From Betaproteobacteria bacterium (lineage in GTDB: Bacteria > Pseudomonadota > Gammaproteobacteria > Burkholderiales > Usitatibacteraceae): a stretch of DNA of 35,851 bases. The position numbers and the translations under genes were made by a program. The stretch is from contig JAABQW010000022.1 in the NCBI GenBank assembly GCA_011391275.1, positions 1 to 35,851 on the forward strand. Reading direction: 5' to 3'. A model generated the notes under the pieces. It did no database searches. It had not been told where the DNA came from and saw only the letters and a list, made by a program, of their open reading frames with translations. Shown piece after piece: positions 1 to 6,849 of this stretch (its first letter is position 1; the number at the start of each line of letters is the position of its first letter).

Positions 1-171
1 AACACCAACGGGCTGCTTCGCCAGTACTTCCCGAAAGGTCACGACCTCTCGGGCTGCAGCCAGGCTCACCTGAACGCAATCGCCGCACGCCTGAACGGCC
101 GGCCACGCCAGACCTTGGGTTGGCAATCGCCCGCTGAAGCGCTACAAGCCAGTGTTGCAACGACCGGTTGA
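1..171 (+). CDS. IS30-family transposase, C-terminal fragment (cut by window edge)
   Basis: The reading frame is open from base 1 and ends at TGA 169-171, giving 56 residues. It begins NTNGLLRQYFPKG, which matches the highly conserved C-terminal signature of IS30-family DDE transposases, and continues through NAIAARLNGRPRQTLGW and SPAEAL, also typical of the family. The transposase cuts and joins the ends of its own element. Only the tail is visible, so it cannot be judged whether the gene is intact upstream. The codon use is less extreme than in neighbouring genes (for example ttg, cta, gtt and gca near the end), which fits a mobile origin. Confidence 0.9.
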   Translation, partial: NTNGLLRQYFPKGHDLSGCSQAHLNAIAARLNGRPRQTLGWQSPAEALQASVATTG

Positions 172-178
172 GACCGCC
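1..178 (+). mobile_element. Right end of an IS30-family insertion sequence
   Basis: The transposase tail ends at 171 and the element should end a few bases later. The stretch around 152-178 (gtgttgcaacgaccggttga, then gaccgcc) has the look of IS30-family terminal repeats, which often overlap the end of the transposase gene. The left end lies outside the window, so the exact boundary and target duplication cannot be read. The boundary at about 178 is an inference. It would put the insertion flush against the inverted repeat that starts at 179, in keeping with the preference of several IS30 elements for palindromic targets. Confidence 0.55.
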
Positions 179-234
179 GTCAGATCCCTTTATTTGACCG
201 GGTCTGTTGACCCGGTCAAGTAAAGGGATCTGAC
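179..234. repeat. 25-bp inverted repeat (REP-like palindrome)
   Basis: The arms at 179-203 and 210-234 are complementary except for one mismatch, separated by the 6-base spacer ctgttg. On the minus strand the unit starts ggggtcagatccctttac. The right arm carries the stop codon and last five codons of the AAR-like gene that ends at 216. The header aaaggggtc followed by gatccc recurs, with one base missing, at 6727-6740 in front of a second inverted repeat. It resembles REP-type palindromes mobilised by RAYT transposases; no RAYT gene is present here. Confidence 0.75.
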
Positions 235-2309
235 CCCTTTTTCTTTCGCCTCGGGCGGGCTTTCGCCCCTGCAGCCGCCCGGGCACGCGCCGCCAGCGCG
301 AGCCGGCGCACGCGCCGGATGTCGGCGTCGGTGAACGGCCCGTTCACGCCCGAGATGGCCGCGAGCTTCATGCCGTGCTTGAGTCCGAGGCGGTAGATCT
401 CGCGCACCTTCTCCCACTCGATGTTGCGCCCGACCGTGAAGTTCTCGAAGCGGCCCTCGAGGGCCAGCACGATGGTCTCGGCGAGGCAGGCGTAGGCAAC
501 GCCCTCCGGCAGCCCGATGTTGGCCATCTTCACCTTGCCGGGAAGCTTGATCTCGCCCGACTCGATCACCAGCACGTCGGGGCGGCGCGCCACTTCCTCG
601 GGCGGCAGGTCCAGGGGCCGCGCGACGTCGGTGATCACGCAGCCGGGCTTCACCTTCATGATGTCGAGGATGCGCTTGCCCGCGCCGCTGGTAGCCGTGA
701 CGATCATGTCCATGCCGCCGATGTCGCGGTCGGTGTTGGAGGCGAGGTGCAGCTTCGCGTCCGGCGTCTCCTTGAGGATCGAGCCCTTGAGGGACAGGAG
801 CTTCGCCGTTTCCGGCGACACCATGTAGACCTCCTCGGCCACCTTGGCCAGCAGCCGCGCGCACACCGAGCCGATCGAGCCCGTGGCGCCCACCACCATC
901 GCCTTGAACTTCAGCCGCTGCCCGTCGCGGGCGACGGAAGATACGAGCCCGAGACGCCGCATCGCGTCGTGCGCCGCCCACAGCGCGCCCGAAGCGCTGT
1001 AGCTGTTTCCCGTGGTGATGGGCAGCGAGGCGCGGCGGGCCACCGTGAGCCCGGCATCCCCCACCACCTTGGTGAAGGCGCCCAGCCCCATGATCTGCGC
1101 GCCCAGGCTCCTCGCCACGCGCGCGGCTTCGAGCAGCCGCTTGTAGGTGAACTCCGGGCTGTGGCTCATGATCTCCTTCGGCGTCCCCCCGACGGAGATG
1201 AGCCAGCCTTCCGACTCCACGCCCGTGGGCGACCTGATGCCCGTGACGTGCGAATAGACGAACGGCGGCGCGTAGGCCATCGCCTTCTCCACCACGTCCA
1301 TGAACGCCGGCGGCGAGACGTGCGAGAGCAGCTCGATGGGCTTGATGTTCTTGAAGTACTCCTGCGACAGCGGGTGGATCACGAAAGCCCACCGGTTCAC
1401 GCGCCGGGGCCCGCCCGGATAGATGATCCGCGGCTCGAGGACCAGGTCCGTGATGATCCCGAGGTAGTCGTCCTCCAGGATGTCCTCGGGCTCCTTCCCC
1501 AGCGCGGCGATGATCATGGCGTCGAGCACGCTCGGGCCCAGCACGTGGCCGAAGAGAGAGGGCGCGCCGTCGATGACGAGGTTCACGCCCTTGCGCCTGA
1601 ACTGCGCGATGCGCGCCTCGCTCACCGTGGAGGTGAGGATCGTCTTGCCCGCGAGTTCCTCGATGCCGAAGGCGTCGAGCTCGTGCACGGGGGCCACGAC
1701 CACGGTCGCCTCGCGCATGGCCCGGCGCAGGACGAAGCGCTGCCACTCGCGCACGGCGGCGTTGTCCGTGACGAGGTCGGGCACGCGGTCGGTGACGATG
1801 TGCGCGCCGCTCGCGTAGAGCTCGAGCGCGTCGATCGAGCCGAGCATCTTCGGCACGCCCAGCTGCAGCAGGGCGTCGGCGAACTCGAGGTTGGGCGTGT
1901 ACTCGGCGAAGGACTGCGCGAGCTTGTAGTTCGCCAGCCCGGAGAAGAAGAGGACGCGGGCGTTGTTGAAGTAGTCGCCCAGTTTCGCCTGGACATGGCG
2001 CAGGGCCCACTCCTGGAGGATGTCGCCCAGGCGGGCCCCGGTGGTGACGGGCACGCGGGTGACGGCGGCCGTGAGGCGCGCGCCCTCCCGGTCCACGAAG
2101 CGCTGCGAGCCGACGGTGTAGGACTCGCGCACCACGCCCACGCCGATGGCGTCGGCCTTGTTCTCCCACTCGCGCAGGAGCTTCTCGGCCCGCGCCGCGC
2201 TGTGGTTCGTGCCGATCCGGCGCACGTCCAACTGCTTCCCCAGGAACCGGGCCCGGAACGCGAAATCCTGGCTGCCCGCCCCCAGGCTGATCCCCACCAC
2301 CCGCTTCAT
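216..2309 (-). CDS. AAR-like (COG5322-type) oxidoreductase with long N-terminal extension
   Basis: The protein is 697 aa from ATG 2307-2309, preceded by AAGGGA at a good distance; an upstream in-frame extension has no ribosome site. Residues about 308-655 align along their length with cyanobacterial long-chain acyl-ACP reductase (about 341 aa). Shared features are TTGNSYSA at 432-439, the NAD(P)-binding loop GATGSIG at 474-480, YACLAET at 606-612 with Cys608 at the place of the AAR acyl-thioester cysteine, and EGRFENFTVGRN at 618-629. Residues 1-300 are an extension I cannot assign; GKTILTSTVSEARI suggests another Rossmann-like fold. Family knowledge predicts NADPH-dependent reduction of an acyl thioester to an aldehyde; the true substrate is unknown. 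It is divergent from an iron alcohol dehydrogenase. The tail SDPFT and the stop are encoded by the REP-like repeat. Confidence 0.8.
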   Translation of the reverse strand: MKRVVGISLGAGSQDFAFRARFLGKQLDVRRIGTNHSAARAEKLLREWENKADAIGVGVVRESYTVGSQRFVDREGARLTAAVTRVPVTTGARLGDILQEWALRHVQAKLGDYFNNARVLFFSGLANYKLAQSFAEYTPNLEFADALLQLGVPKMLGSIDALELYASGAHIVTDRVPDLVTDNAAVREWQRFVLRRAMREATVVVAPVHELDAFGIEELAGKTILTSTVSEARIAQFRRKGVNLVIDGAPSLFGHVLGPSVLDAMIIAALGKEPEDILEDDYLGIITDLVLEPRIIYPGGPRRVNRWAFVIHPLSQEYFKNIKPIELLSHVSPPAFMDVVEKAMAYAPPFVYSHVTGIRSPTGVESEGWLISVGGTPKEIMSHSPEFTYKRLLEAARVARSLGAQIMGLGAFTKVVGDAGLTVARRASLPITTGNSYSASGALWAAHDAMRRLGLVSSVARDGQRLKFKAMVVGATGSIGSVCARLLAKVAEEVYMVSPETAKLLSLKGSILKETPDAKLHLASNTDRDIGGMDMIVTATSGAGKRILDIMKVKPGCVITDVARPLDLPPEEVARRPDVLVIESGEIKLPGKVKMANIGLPEGVAYACLAETIVLALEGRFENFTVGRNIEWEKVREIYRLGLKHGMKLAAISGVNGPFTDADIRRVRRLALAARARAAAGAKARPRRKKKGSDPFT

Positions 2310-2322
2310 GGCCGTCCCTTTG

Positions 2323-2335
2323 TGTGCAATGCACA
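2323..2335. promoter_or_regulatory. 13-bp palindrome in the leader of the AAR-like gene
   Basis: Sequence tgtgcaatgcaca is a perfect odd-length palindrome centred on 2329. It lies 14 bases upstream of the ATG of the AAR-like gene, just before its ribosome site, in the divergent promoter region. Its size fits an operator for a dimeric repressor, but no regulator gene is adjacent and chance cannot be excluded. Confidence 0.35.
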
Positions 2336-2362
2336 AAATGACCCCGAATGGCCCGCGGGCAT

Positions 2363-2376
2363 TTGATCCAAATCGA
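2363..2376. promoter_or_regulatory. Candidate FNR/ANR-type binding site
   Basis: TTGAT-CCAA-ATCGA matches the FNR-family consensus TTGAT-N4-ATCAA at 9 of 10 fixed positions. It lies between the divergent AAR-like gene (start 2309) and the alcohol dehydrogenase (start 2458), 54 and 81 bases from the two start codons. If real, both genes would respond to low oxygen. No FNR gene is in the window and transcription starts are unknown. Confidence 0.5.
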
Positions 2377-2457
2377 CAAATCCTCTCTTGGGAATGGCCC
2401 CCGGGCGGCGTTTGCGGCATTCTGGCCGGGTAAGCGGAAATGTTGCGGAGCACAAAA

Positions 2458-3732
2458 ATGATCGAGATGCCGGGCTTCGTGGGCGGGGTGGTGCGTTCCG
2501 TGGGGCTTTCCACGGCGATGAAGGCGGCCGGCGTGGTGACGGGGTTGCTGCCCATCCCGACGCCGGTGCTCCTGGTGGGGCCGAAGGCCGGCGTGCGGCT
2601 GGGCCAGGCGCTGGCCGGGTTCGGTCACCGGCGCATCCTCATCGTGACCGACGCCCAGGTCGTGAAGCTGGGCCTCCTCAAGGGGCTCACGGCGGCGCTC
2701 ACCCGGGCCGGCGCCGAGTACGTCGTGTTCGACGCGGTCACGGCGGACGCGCCCATCCCGGTGATCGAGAAGGGCATCGCCTTCTGCCAGCGGCGCGGGT
2801 GCGACGCGGTCGTCGCCTTCGGCGGCGGCTCGCCCATGGACGCGGCCAAGGTGATCGCCTACGCGGTGGCCAACCGGAAGGCGCCGCGCAAGCTCGTCGG
2901 CTACTTCAAGGGGCTGCGCGCTCCCCTGCCCCTCTACGCCGTCCCGACCACGGCCGGGACGGGCTCGGAGGTGACGGTGGCCGCGGTGATCTCGGACCCG
3001 GAAGCCGGCCAGAAGCTCGTCATCGCCGACACGCGGCTGGTGCCGGCGATGGCGGCGCTGGACCCCACGCTCATGACCGGCCTGCCGCCCGCAGTCACGG
3101 CGGCCACCGGGATGGACGCGCTGACCCACGCGGTGGAAGCCTTCATCGGCCAGTGGGCGACGGACCACACCGACCGCATGGCGCTCGCGGCGGTGGGGCT
3201 CGTCTTCGAGAACCTGCGCGTCGCCTGCCGCGAGGGGCGCAACCTCGAGGCGCGCGAGCGCATGTCGCTCGCGGCGACCTATGCCGGGTTCGCCTTCACG
3301 CGGGCCAACGTCGGCTACGTCCACGCGATCGCGCACCAGCTCGGCGGGCGCTACCACGTGCCGCACGGGCTGGCCAACGCGATCGCGCTGCCGCACGTGC
3401 TGCGCTTCCTCGCCCCCGCGGTGACGAAGCGGCTGGCGCGGCTGGCGGTGGCCGCCGGCGTCGGCAAGAGCGTCGAGCGACCCTCCGTCCTGGCAAAGCG
3501 CTTCATCGAGTCGATCGAGAAGCTGAGCCGCGACGTGAAGATCCCGCCCACCCTGGACGCGCTGAAGGAAGCCGACATACCGGCGCTCGCCCGGGCCGCC
3601 TGCTGGGAGGCCGACACGAACTACCCGGTGCCGAAGTACATGTCGCCGGAGGACTGCGAGGGCGTCATCCGCCACGTGCTCGAGAAAGGCAGCCGCAAGC
3701 CCGGGACGGGCGCACGCCGCCGCGCGAGCTGA
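2458..3732 (+). CDS. Iron-containing alcohol dehydrogenase
   Basis: The protein is 424 aa from ATG 2458, chosen because GGAG at 2447-2450 lies seven bases upstream; the earlier ATG at 2440 has no such site. It carries the group III dehydrogenase signatures: GGGSPMDAAK (122-131) for NAD(P) binding, PTTAGTGSE (163-171), and metal ligands predicted at Asp220, His224 (GMDALTHAVEAF), His289 and His303 (VHAIAHQLGG, VPHG). Such enzymes interconvert alcohols and aldehydes. The divergent AAR-like reductase would supply or use an aldehyde, so the two may act on one pathway. The FNR-like box upstream suggests oxygen control. Substrate chain length cannot be told from sequence. Confidence 0.92.
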   Translation: MIEMPGFVGGVVRSVGLSTAMKAAGVVTGLLPIPTPVLLVGPKAGVRLGQALAGFGHRRILIVTDAQVVKLGLLKGLTAALTRAGAEYVVFDAVTADAPIPVIEKGIAFCQRRGCDAVVAFGGGSPMDAAKVIAYAVANRKAPRKLVGYFKGLRAPLPLYAVPTTAGTGSEVTVAAVISDPEAGQKLVIADTRLVPAMAALDPTLMTGLPPAVTAATGMDALTHAVEAFIGQWATDHTDRMALAAVGLVFENLRVACREGRNLEARERMSLAATYAGFAFTRANVGYVHAIAHQLGGRYHVPHGLANAIALPHVLRFLAPAVTKRLARLAVAAGVGKSVERPSVLAKRFIESIEKLSRDVKIPPTLDALKEADIPALARAACWEADTNYPVPKYMSPEDCEGVIRHVLEKGSRKPGTGARRRAS

Positions 3733-3784
3733 AGCGCGTCCATAATCGGGGCATGGGAGCGACGCGCCTTTCCGGAAGGTCGTG

Positions 3785-5269
3785 GTGAACGAAGCCGCCG
3801 CAAGGGAGGTGCTGCTCGTTCGCGCCGTCGAAATGTCCGCTAGCGCCGACGAGCTGCTGTCGGCGGATGATCGCGGCCACGCCGGGCGCGCCGCCGCCGA
3901 GCTCGTCCGCTGGCAGGCCGCCGACCAGGCACGGCAGGCCACCGCGGAGGAGTTCCTCGCGAGGCGCGCGCAGCTCCTCGCGACGAAGCTGGCCGAGCGC
4001 TCGCCCCGGGCCTTTCGCGCGCTCCGTGCCCTGAACTGGCGACCCTGGCTCGGCGTCGCGATTCCGCTCGCCGCCTTCGCGATCGGCGTCGCGGCGGAGC
4101 ACATCGCCGACCGGCGGCACGTGAACATCCTCGCCTTCCCCCTGGTCGGGCTGGTCGCCTGGAACCTCGCCGTCTATCTCTGGCTCGCCTTTCTCGGCTC
4201 GAAAGCCCTCGTGGCCGGTTCGCGCTCCCCGCCAGGCTGGCTGCACCGGGCGATAGCCGGCGCCCGCAGCGGGCTCGATGCGCGCGCCGCGGGCGCGCTG
4301 TCCGGCGCGTTCTCGCGCTTCGGCCTCGACTGGCTCGAGCGAAGCGCGCCGCTGGTGGCCGCCCGCGCCGGGCGCGTGCTGCACCTCGCCGCGGCGATGC
4401 TCGCGCTGGGGGCCATCGCGGGGCTCTTCGTGCGCGGGCTCGCCTTCGAGTACCGGGCCGGCTGGGAGAGCACCTTCCTGGGCGCGCCGGCGGTGCATGC
4501 GATCCTCTCGTTCGTCCTCGGACCCGCCGCGAAGCTCACCGGCATCGCGCTCCCGGGCGTGGCGGAGCTCGAGGCGCTGCGCTGGGGCGGCGGCGCGACG
4601 GGTGAAAACGCCGGGCGCTGGATCCACCTCTACACCGTCACCGTCTCCCTCGCCGTGATCCTGCCCCGGCTCGCACTCGCGGCCCTCTCCCGGTTTCGCG
4701 AGCAGAGCCTCGCGACCCGCTTCCCCCTGCCGCTCGACGAGCCCTACTTCCGCCGCGTGCTGTCGGGCTGGCGCGAGTCGCCGGCGCACGTGCGCGTCGT
4801 GCCCTACGCCTACACGCCGGGAGAGGCAGCCGCAGAAGGCATGCGACGCGTCGCCGCGCACCTGCTGGGCGATGACGCGCGGGTGCACATCGGCCGGCCG
4901 GTCGCGTTCGGCGAGGAGGACGCGCCCGCTCCGGCAGCCGACACCGGGGCACGCGACCCGGATCTCGTCGTGGCGCTCTTCAACCTGGCCTCCACGCCCG
5001 AGACGGAGAACCACGGCGTGTTCCTCGACCGCCTGGCACCTCTCGCGCGCGGCCGGCTCGCCGTGATCGTGGACGAGTCGCCCTATCGCCTGCGCCTGGG
5101 CGCGCAGGCCGGCGCCGGCGAGCGAATCGCGCAGCGCCGCCAGGCGTGGACAGGGCTCGCCGCGACGCGCGAGCTGCACGCGGTCTTCGTGGACCTCGAG
5201 GCGCCGAACCTCGCCGCGGCAGCGCGCGAGCTCGACGAGCCGCTCGCAAGCGCGAAGGCTTCGGGCTGA
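3785..5269 (+). CDS. DUF2868 family membrane protein
   Basis: The protein is 494 aa from GTG 3785, five bases after GGAAGG (3774-3779); GTG 3782 is possible but very close to that site. An N-terminal helical soluble part is followed by hydrophobic segments near residues 88-108, 118-142, 200-222 and 282-303, then a soluble C-terminal domain of about 170 residues. The family commonly occurs next to a DUF3482 GTPase, as here, with only four bases between the genes. I infer that it is the membrane partner of that GTPase. No enzymatic motif is visible and its role is unknown. Confidence 0.85.
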   Translation: MNEAAAREVLLVRAVEMSASADELLSADDRGHAGRAAAELVRWQAADQARQATAEEFLARRAQLLATKLAERSPRAFRALRALNWRPWLGVAIPLAAFAIGVAAEHIADRRHVNILAFPLVGLVAWNLAVYLWLAFLGSKALVAGSRSPPGWLHRAIAGARSGLDARAAGALSGAFSRFGLDWLERSAPLVAARAGRVLHLAAAMLALGAIAGLFVRGLAFEYRAGWESTFLGAPAVHAILSFVLGPAAKLTGIALPGVAELEALRWGGGATGENAGRWIHLYTVTVSLAVILPRLALAALSRFREQSLATRFPLPLDEPYFRRVLSGWRESPAHVRVVPYAYTPGEAAAEGMRRVAAHLLGDDARVHIGRPVAFGEEDAPAPAADTGARDPDLVVALFNLASTPETENHGVFLDRLAPLARGRLAVIVDESPYRLRLGAQAGAGERIAQRRQAWTGLAATRELHAVFVDLEAPNLAAAARELDEPLASAKASG

Positions 5270-5273
5270 GGCC

Positions 5274-6773
5274 ATGGCGCACCCGCCGGCCGACATCGCG
5301 CTGGGCCTCGTCTCGCACACGAACGCGGGCAAGACCACGCTCGCGCGCACGCTGCTCGGGCGCGACGTGGGCGAGGTGCGCGACGCGCCGCACGTCACCG
5401 ATCTCGCCGAGGCCTACACGCTGATCGAGACCCCCGAGGGCGACGTTCTGCGCCTGTGGGACACGCCGGGGTTCGGCGACTCCGTGCGGCTCGCCAGGCG
5501 GCTGCGCGCCGCCGGCAACCCCATCGGGTGGATGCTGCGCGAGGTGTGGGACCGCTATGCCAACCGGCCGCTGTGGTGCAGCCAGCAGGCGGTGCGCGCG
5601 GCGCGCGATTCCGCCGACGTGGTGCTCTACGTCGTCAACGCCGCCGAGGACCCGCGCGATGCCGGCTACCTCTTGCCCGAGATGCAGATCCTCGCCTGGA
5701 TCGGCAAGCCCGTGTTGCTGCTCCTGAACCAGATGGGCCCGCCGCGGCCCGCCGCCGAGGAACGCGCGGAGGAAGAACGCTGGCGCGCCTGCGTGGCGCC
5801 CTTCCCCGTGGTGCGCGGCGTGCTGGCGTTGGACGCCTTCGCGCGCTGCTGGGTCCAGGAGGATGCGCTGTTCGAGCGGGTCGCGGAGCTGGTCGCGCCG
5901 GACAAGCGCCCCGCGTTCGACCGGCTGGTCGCGTCCTGGCACGCGCGCGGCGTCGCACGGTTCGAGAGCGCGATGGGCGAACTCGCCGGGCAGGTCATGG
6001 CCGCGGTGCGCGACCGCGAGACGATCGCGCCTTCCGCCCAGCCGGGCAACGCGCGGCGCGTGCTGCGCGCGCTCGGCTTCGGCGCCGACCCGGCGGACAG
6101 CGCGCGGGAGGACGCCATGGCGAGGCTCGCCGAACGGGCCGACGAGCACAGCCGCGCCGTGACCGACCGGCTGATCGCGTTGCACGGCCTCGAGGGCTCG
6201 GCGGCGGCGACCGTGCTGGCGCGGCTTCGCGAGCACTACGCGACCACCGAGCCGGTGAGCGAGGGCAAGGCCGCCGCCGTGGGCGGCGTCGTCTCCGGCG
6301 CGCTGGCGGGGCTCGCCGCCGACCTGGCCGCGGGCGGGCTCACCCTCGGCGCGGGGCTCATCGTCGGCGCGATGGTCGGCGCGCTGGGTGGCGCGGGCAT
6401 CGCGCGGGGCCACAACCGGCTCACCGGATCGGACTTGTCCTCCGTTGCGTGGAGCCCGGCGTTCCTCGACGGCCTCGTGCGCTCCGCGCTGCTGCGCTAC
6501 CTGGCCGTCGCCCACTACGGCCGCGGGCGGGGCGCGTACGCGGAATCCGAGGCGCCCGCTTTCTGGAAGGAAGAGGTCGCGCGCGCCTTCGAGGACCGGC
6601 GCCCCTCGTTCGAGGCGCTCTGGGAAAACGCGCGCGCCTCGGGCGACATGGCCCAGGCCGAAGCCGACCTGCGGGCGATGCTCGCGGACACGGCCAGGGA
6701 ACTCCTCGACCGTCTCTATCCCAGAAAAGGGGTCGATCCCATTGTTGGGACGGTTCCTGGGGACGGTTCCTAA
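5274..6773 (+). CDS. DUF3482 family GTPase
   Basis: The protein is 499 aa and starts four bases after the DUF2868 stop. The N-terminal third is a GTPase domain: P-loop SHTNAGKTT (14-22), switch/Walker B WDTPGF (62-67), and a G4-like LLLNQMG. A glycine-rich hydrophobic stretch at about 338-384 (alternating Gly and Ala) could insert in the membrane as a glycine zipper. The DUF2868 neighbour probably acts with it. The natural end of the protein appears lost: the last residues, GVDPIVGTVPGDGS, and the TAA at 6771-6773 are encoded by the inverted repeat that starts at 6747. The cellular role of the family is not known. Confidence 0.88.
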   Translation: MAHPPADIALGLVSHTNAGKTTLARTLLGRDVGEVRDAPHVTDLAEAYTLIETPEGDVLRLWDTPGFGDSVRLARRLRAAGNPIGWMLREVWDRYANRPLWCSQQAVRAARDSADVVLYVVNAAEDPRDAGYLLPEMQILAWIGKPVLLLLNQMGPPRPAAEERAEEERWRACVAPFPVVRGVLALDAFARCWVQEDALFERVAELVAPDKRPAFDRLVASWHARGVARFESAMGELAGQVMAAVRDRETIAPSAQPGNARRVLRALGFGADPADSAREDAMARLAERADEHSRAVTDRLIALHGLEGSAAATVLARLREHYATTEPVSEGKAAAVGGVVSGALAGLAADLAAGGLTLGAGLIVGAMVGALGGAGIARGHNRLTGSDLSSVAWSPAFLDGLVRSALLRYLAVAHYGRGRGAYAESEAPAFWKEEVARAFEDRRPSFEALWENARASGDMAQAEADLRAMLADTARELLDRLYPRKGVDPIVGTVPGDGS

Positions 6774-6834
6774 AAGTATCCCGCCGCGTACGTCAGGAAC
6801 CGCCATTTTAGGAACCGTCCCCAGGAACCGTCCC
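6747..6834. repeat. Perfect 29-bp inverted repeat, REP-like
   Basis: The arms at 6747-6775 and 6806-6834 are exact reverse complements with a 30-base spacer. Each arm contains the 12-mer gggacggttcct twice in tandem orientation, so the unit is itself a short direct repeat. The same 25-base core forms the palindrome at 15395-15460. The left arm encodes the end of the DUF3482 protein and the right arm ends four bases before the ribosome site of the next gene. An RNA copy would form a very stable hairpin. Confidence 0.9.
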
Positions 6835-6837
6835 GAC

Positions 6838-6843
6838 AGGAGG
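6838..6843 (+). promoter_or_regulatory. Strong ribosome binding site directly after the inverted repeat
   Basis: AGGAGG lies six bases before ATG 6850 and fixes that start over the out-of-frame ATG at 6845. It begins only three bases after the right arm of the 29-bp repeat (ends 6834), so a hairpin in the leader would sit against the ribosome site. Confidence 0.8.
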
Positions 6844-6849
6844 TATGCC

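Noticed and set aside
1269-1308. Apparent loss of the AAR catalytic cysteine near residues 360-375 of the 697-aa protein
   Set aside because: I first compared this stretch with the ESCFLPEML motif of AAR and saw Trp-Leu instead. The acyl-thioester cysteine of AAR is the later one in the FACFAEA motif, which aligns with YACLAET (Cys608), so the catalytic residue appears to be kept.
2440-2442. Earlier ATG for the iron alcohol dehydrogenase
   Set aside because: GGAG at 2447-2450 lies downstream of it and is at the correct distance from ATG 2458.
190-4128. Very long minus-strand open frame of 1312 codons across two genes
   Set aside because: It is in another frame than the AAR-like gene and opposes the alcohol dehydrogenase. 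Its translation is low-complexity Arg/Ala/Gly-rich text, as expected for shadows in G+C-rich DNA. The same holds for the long antisense frames at 3665-5398, 4980-7235, 8087-10009 and 28919-30712.
6845-6847. ATG close to the AGGAGG site before the hydrolase-OsmC gene
   Set aside because: It is out of frame with the conserved protein and only one base from the ribosome site; ATG 6850 is in frame and well spaced.
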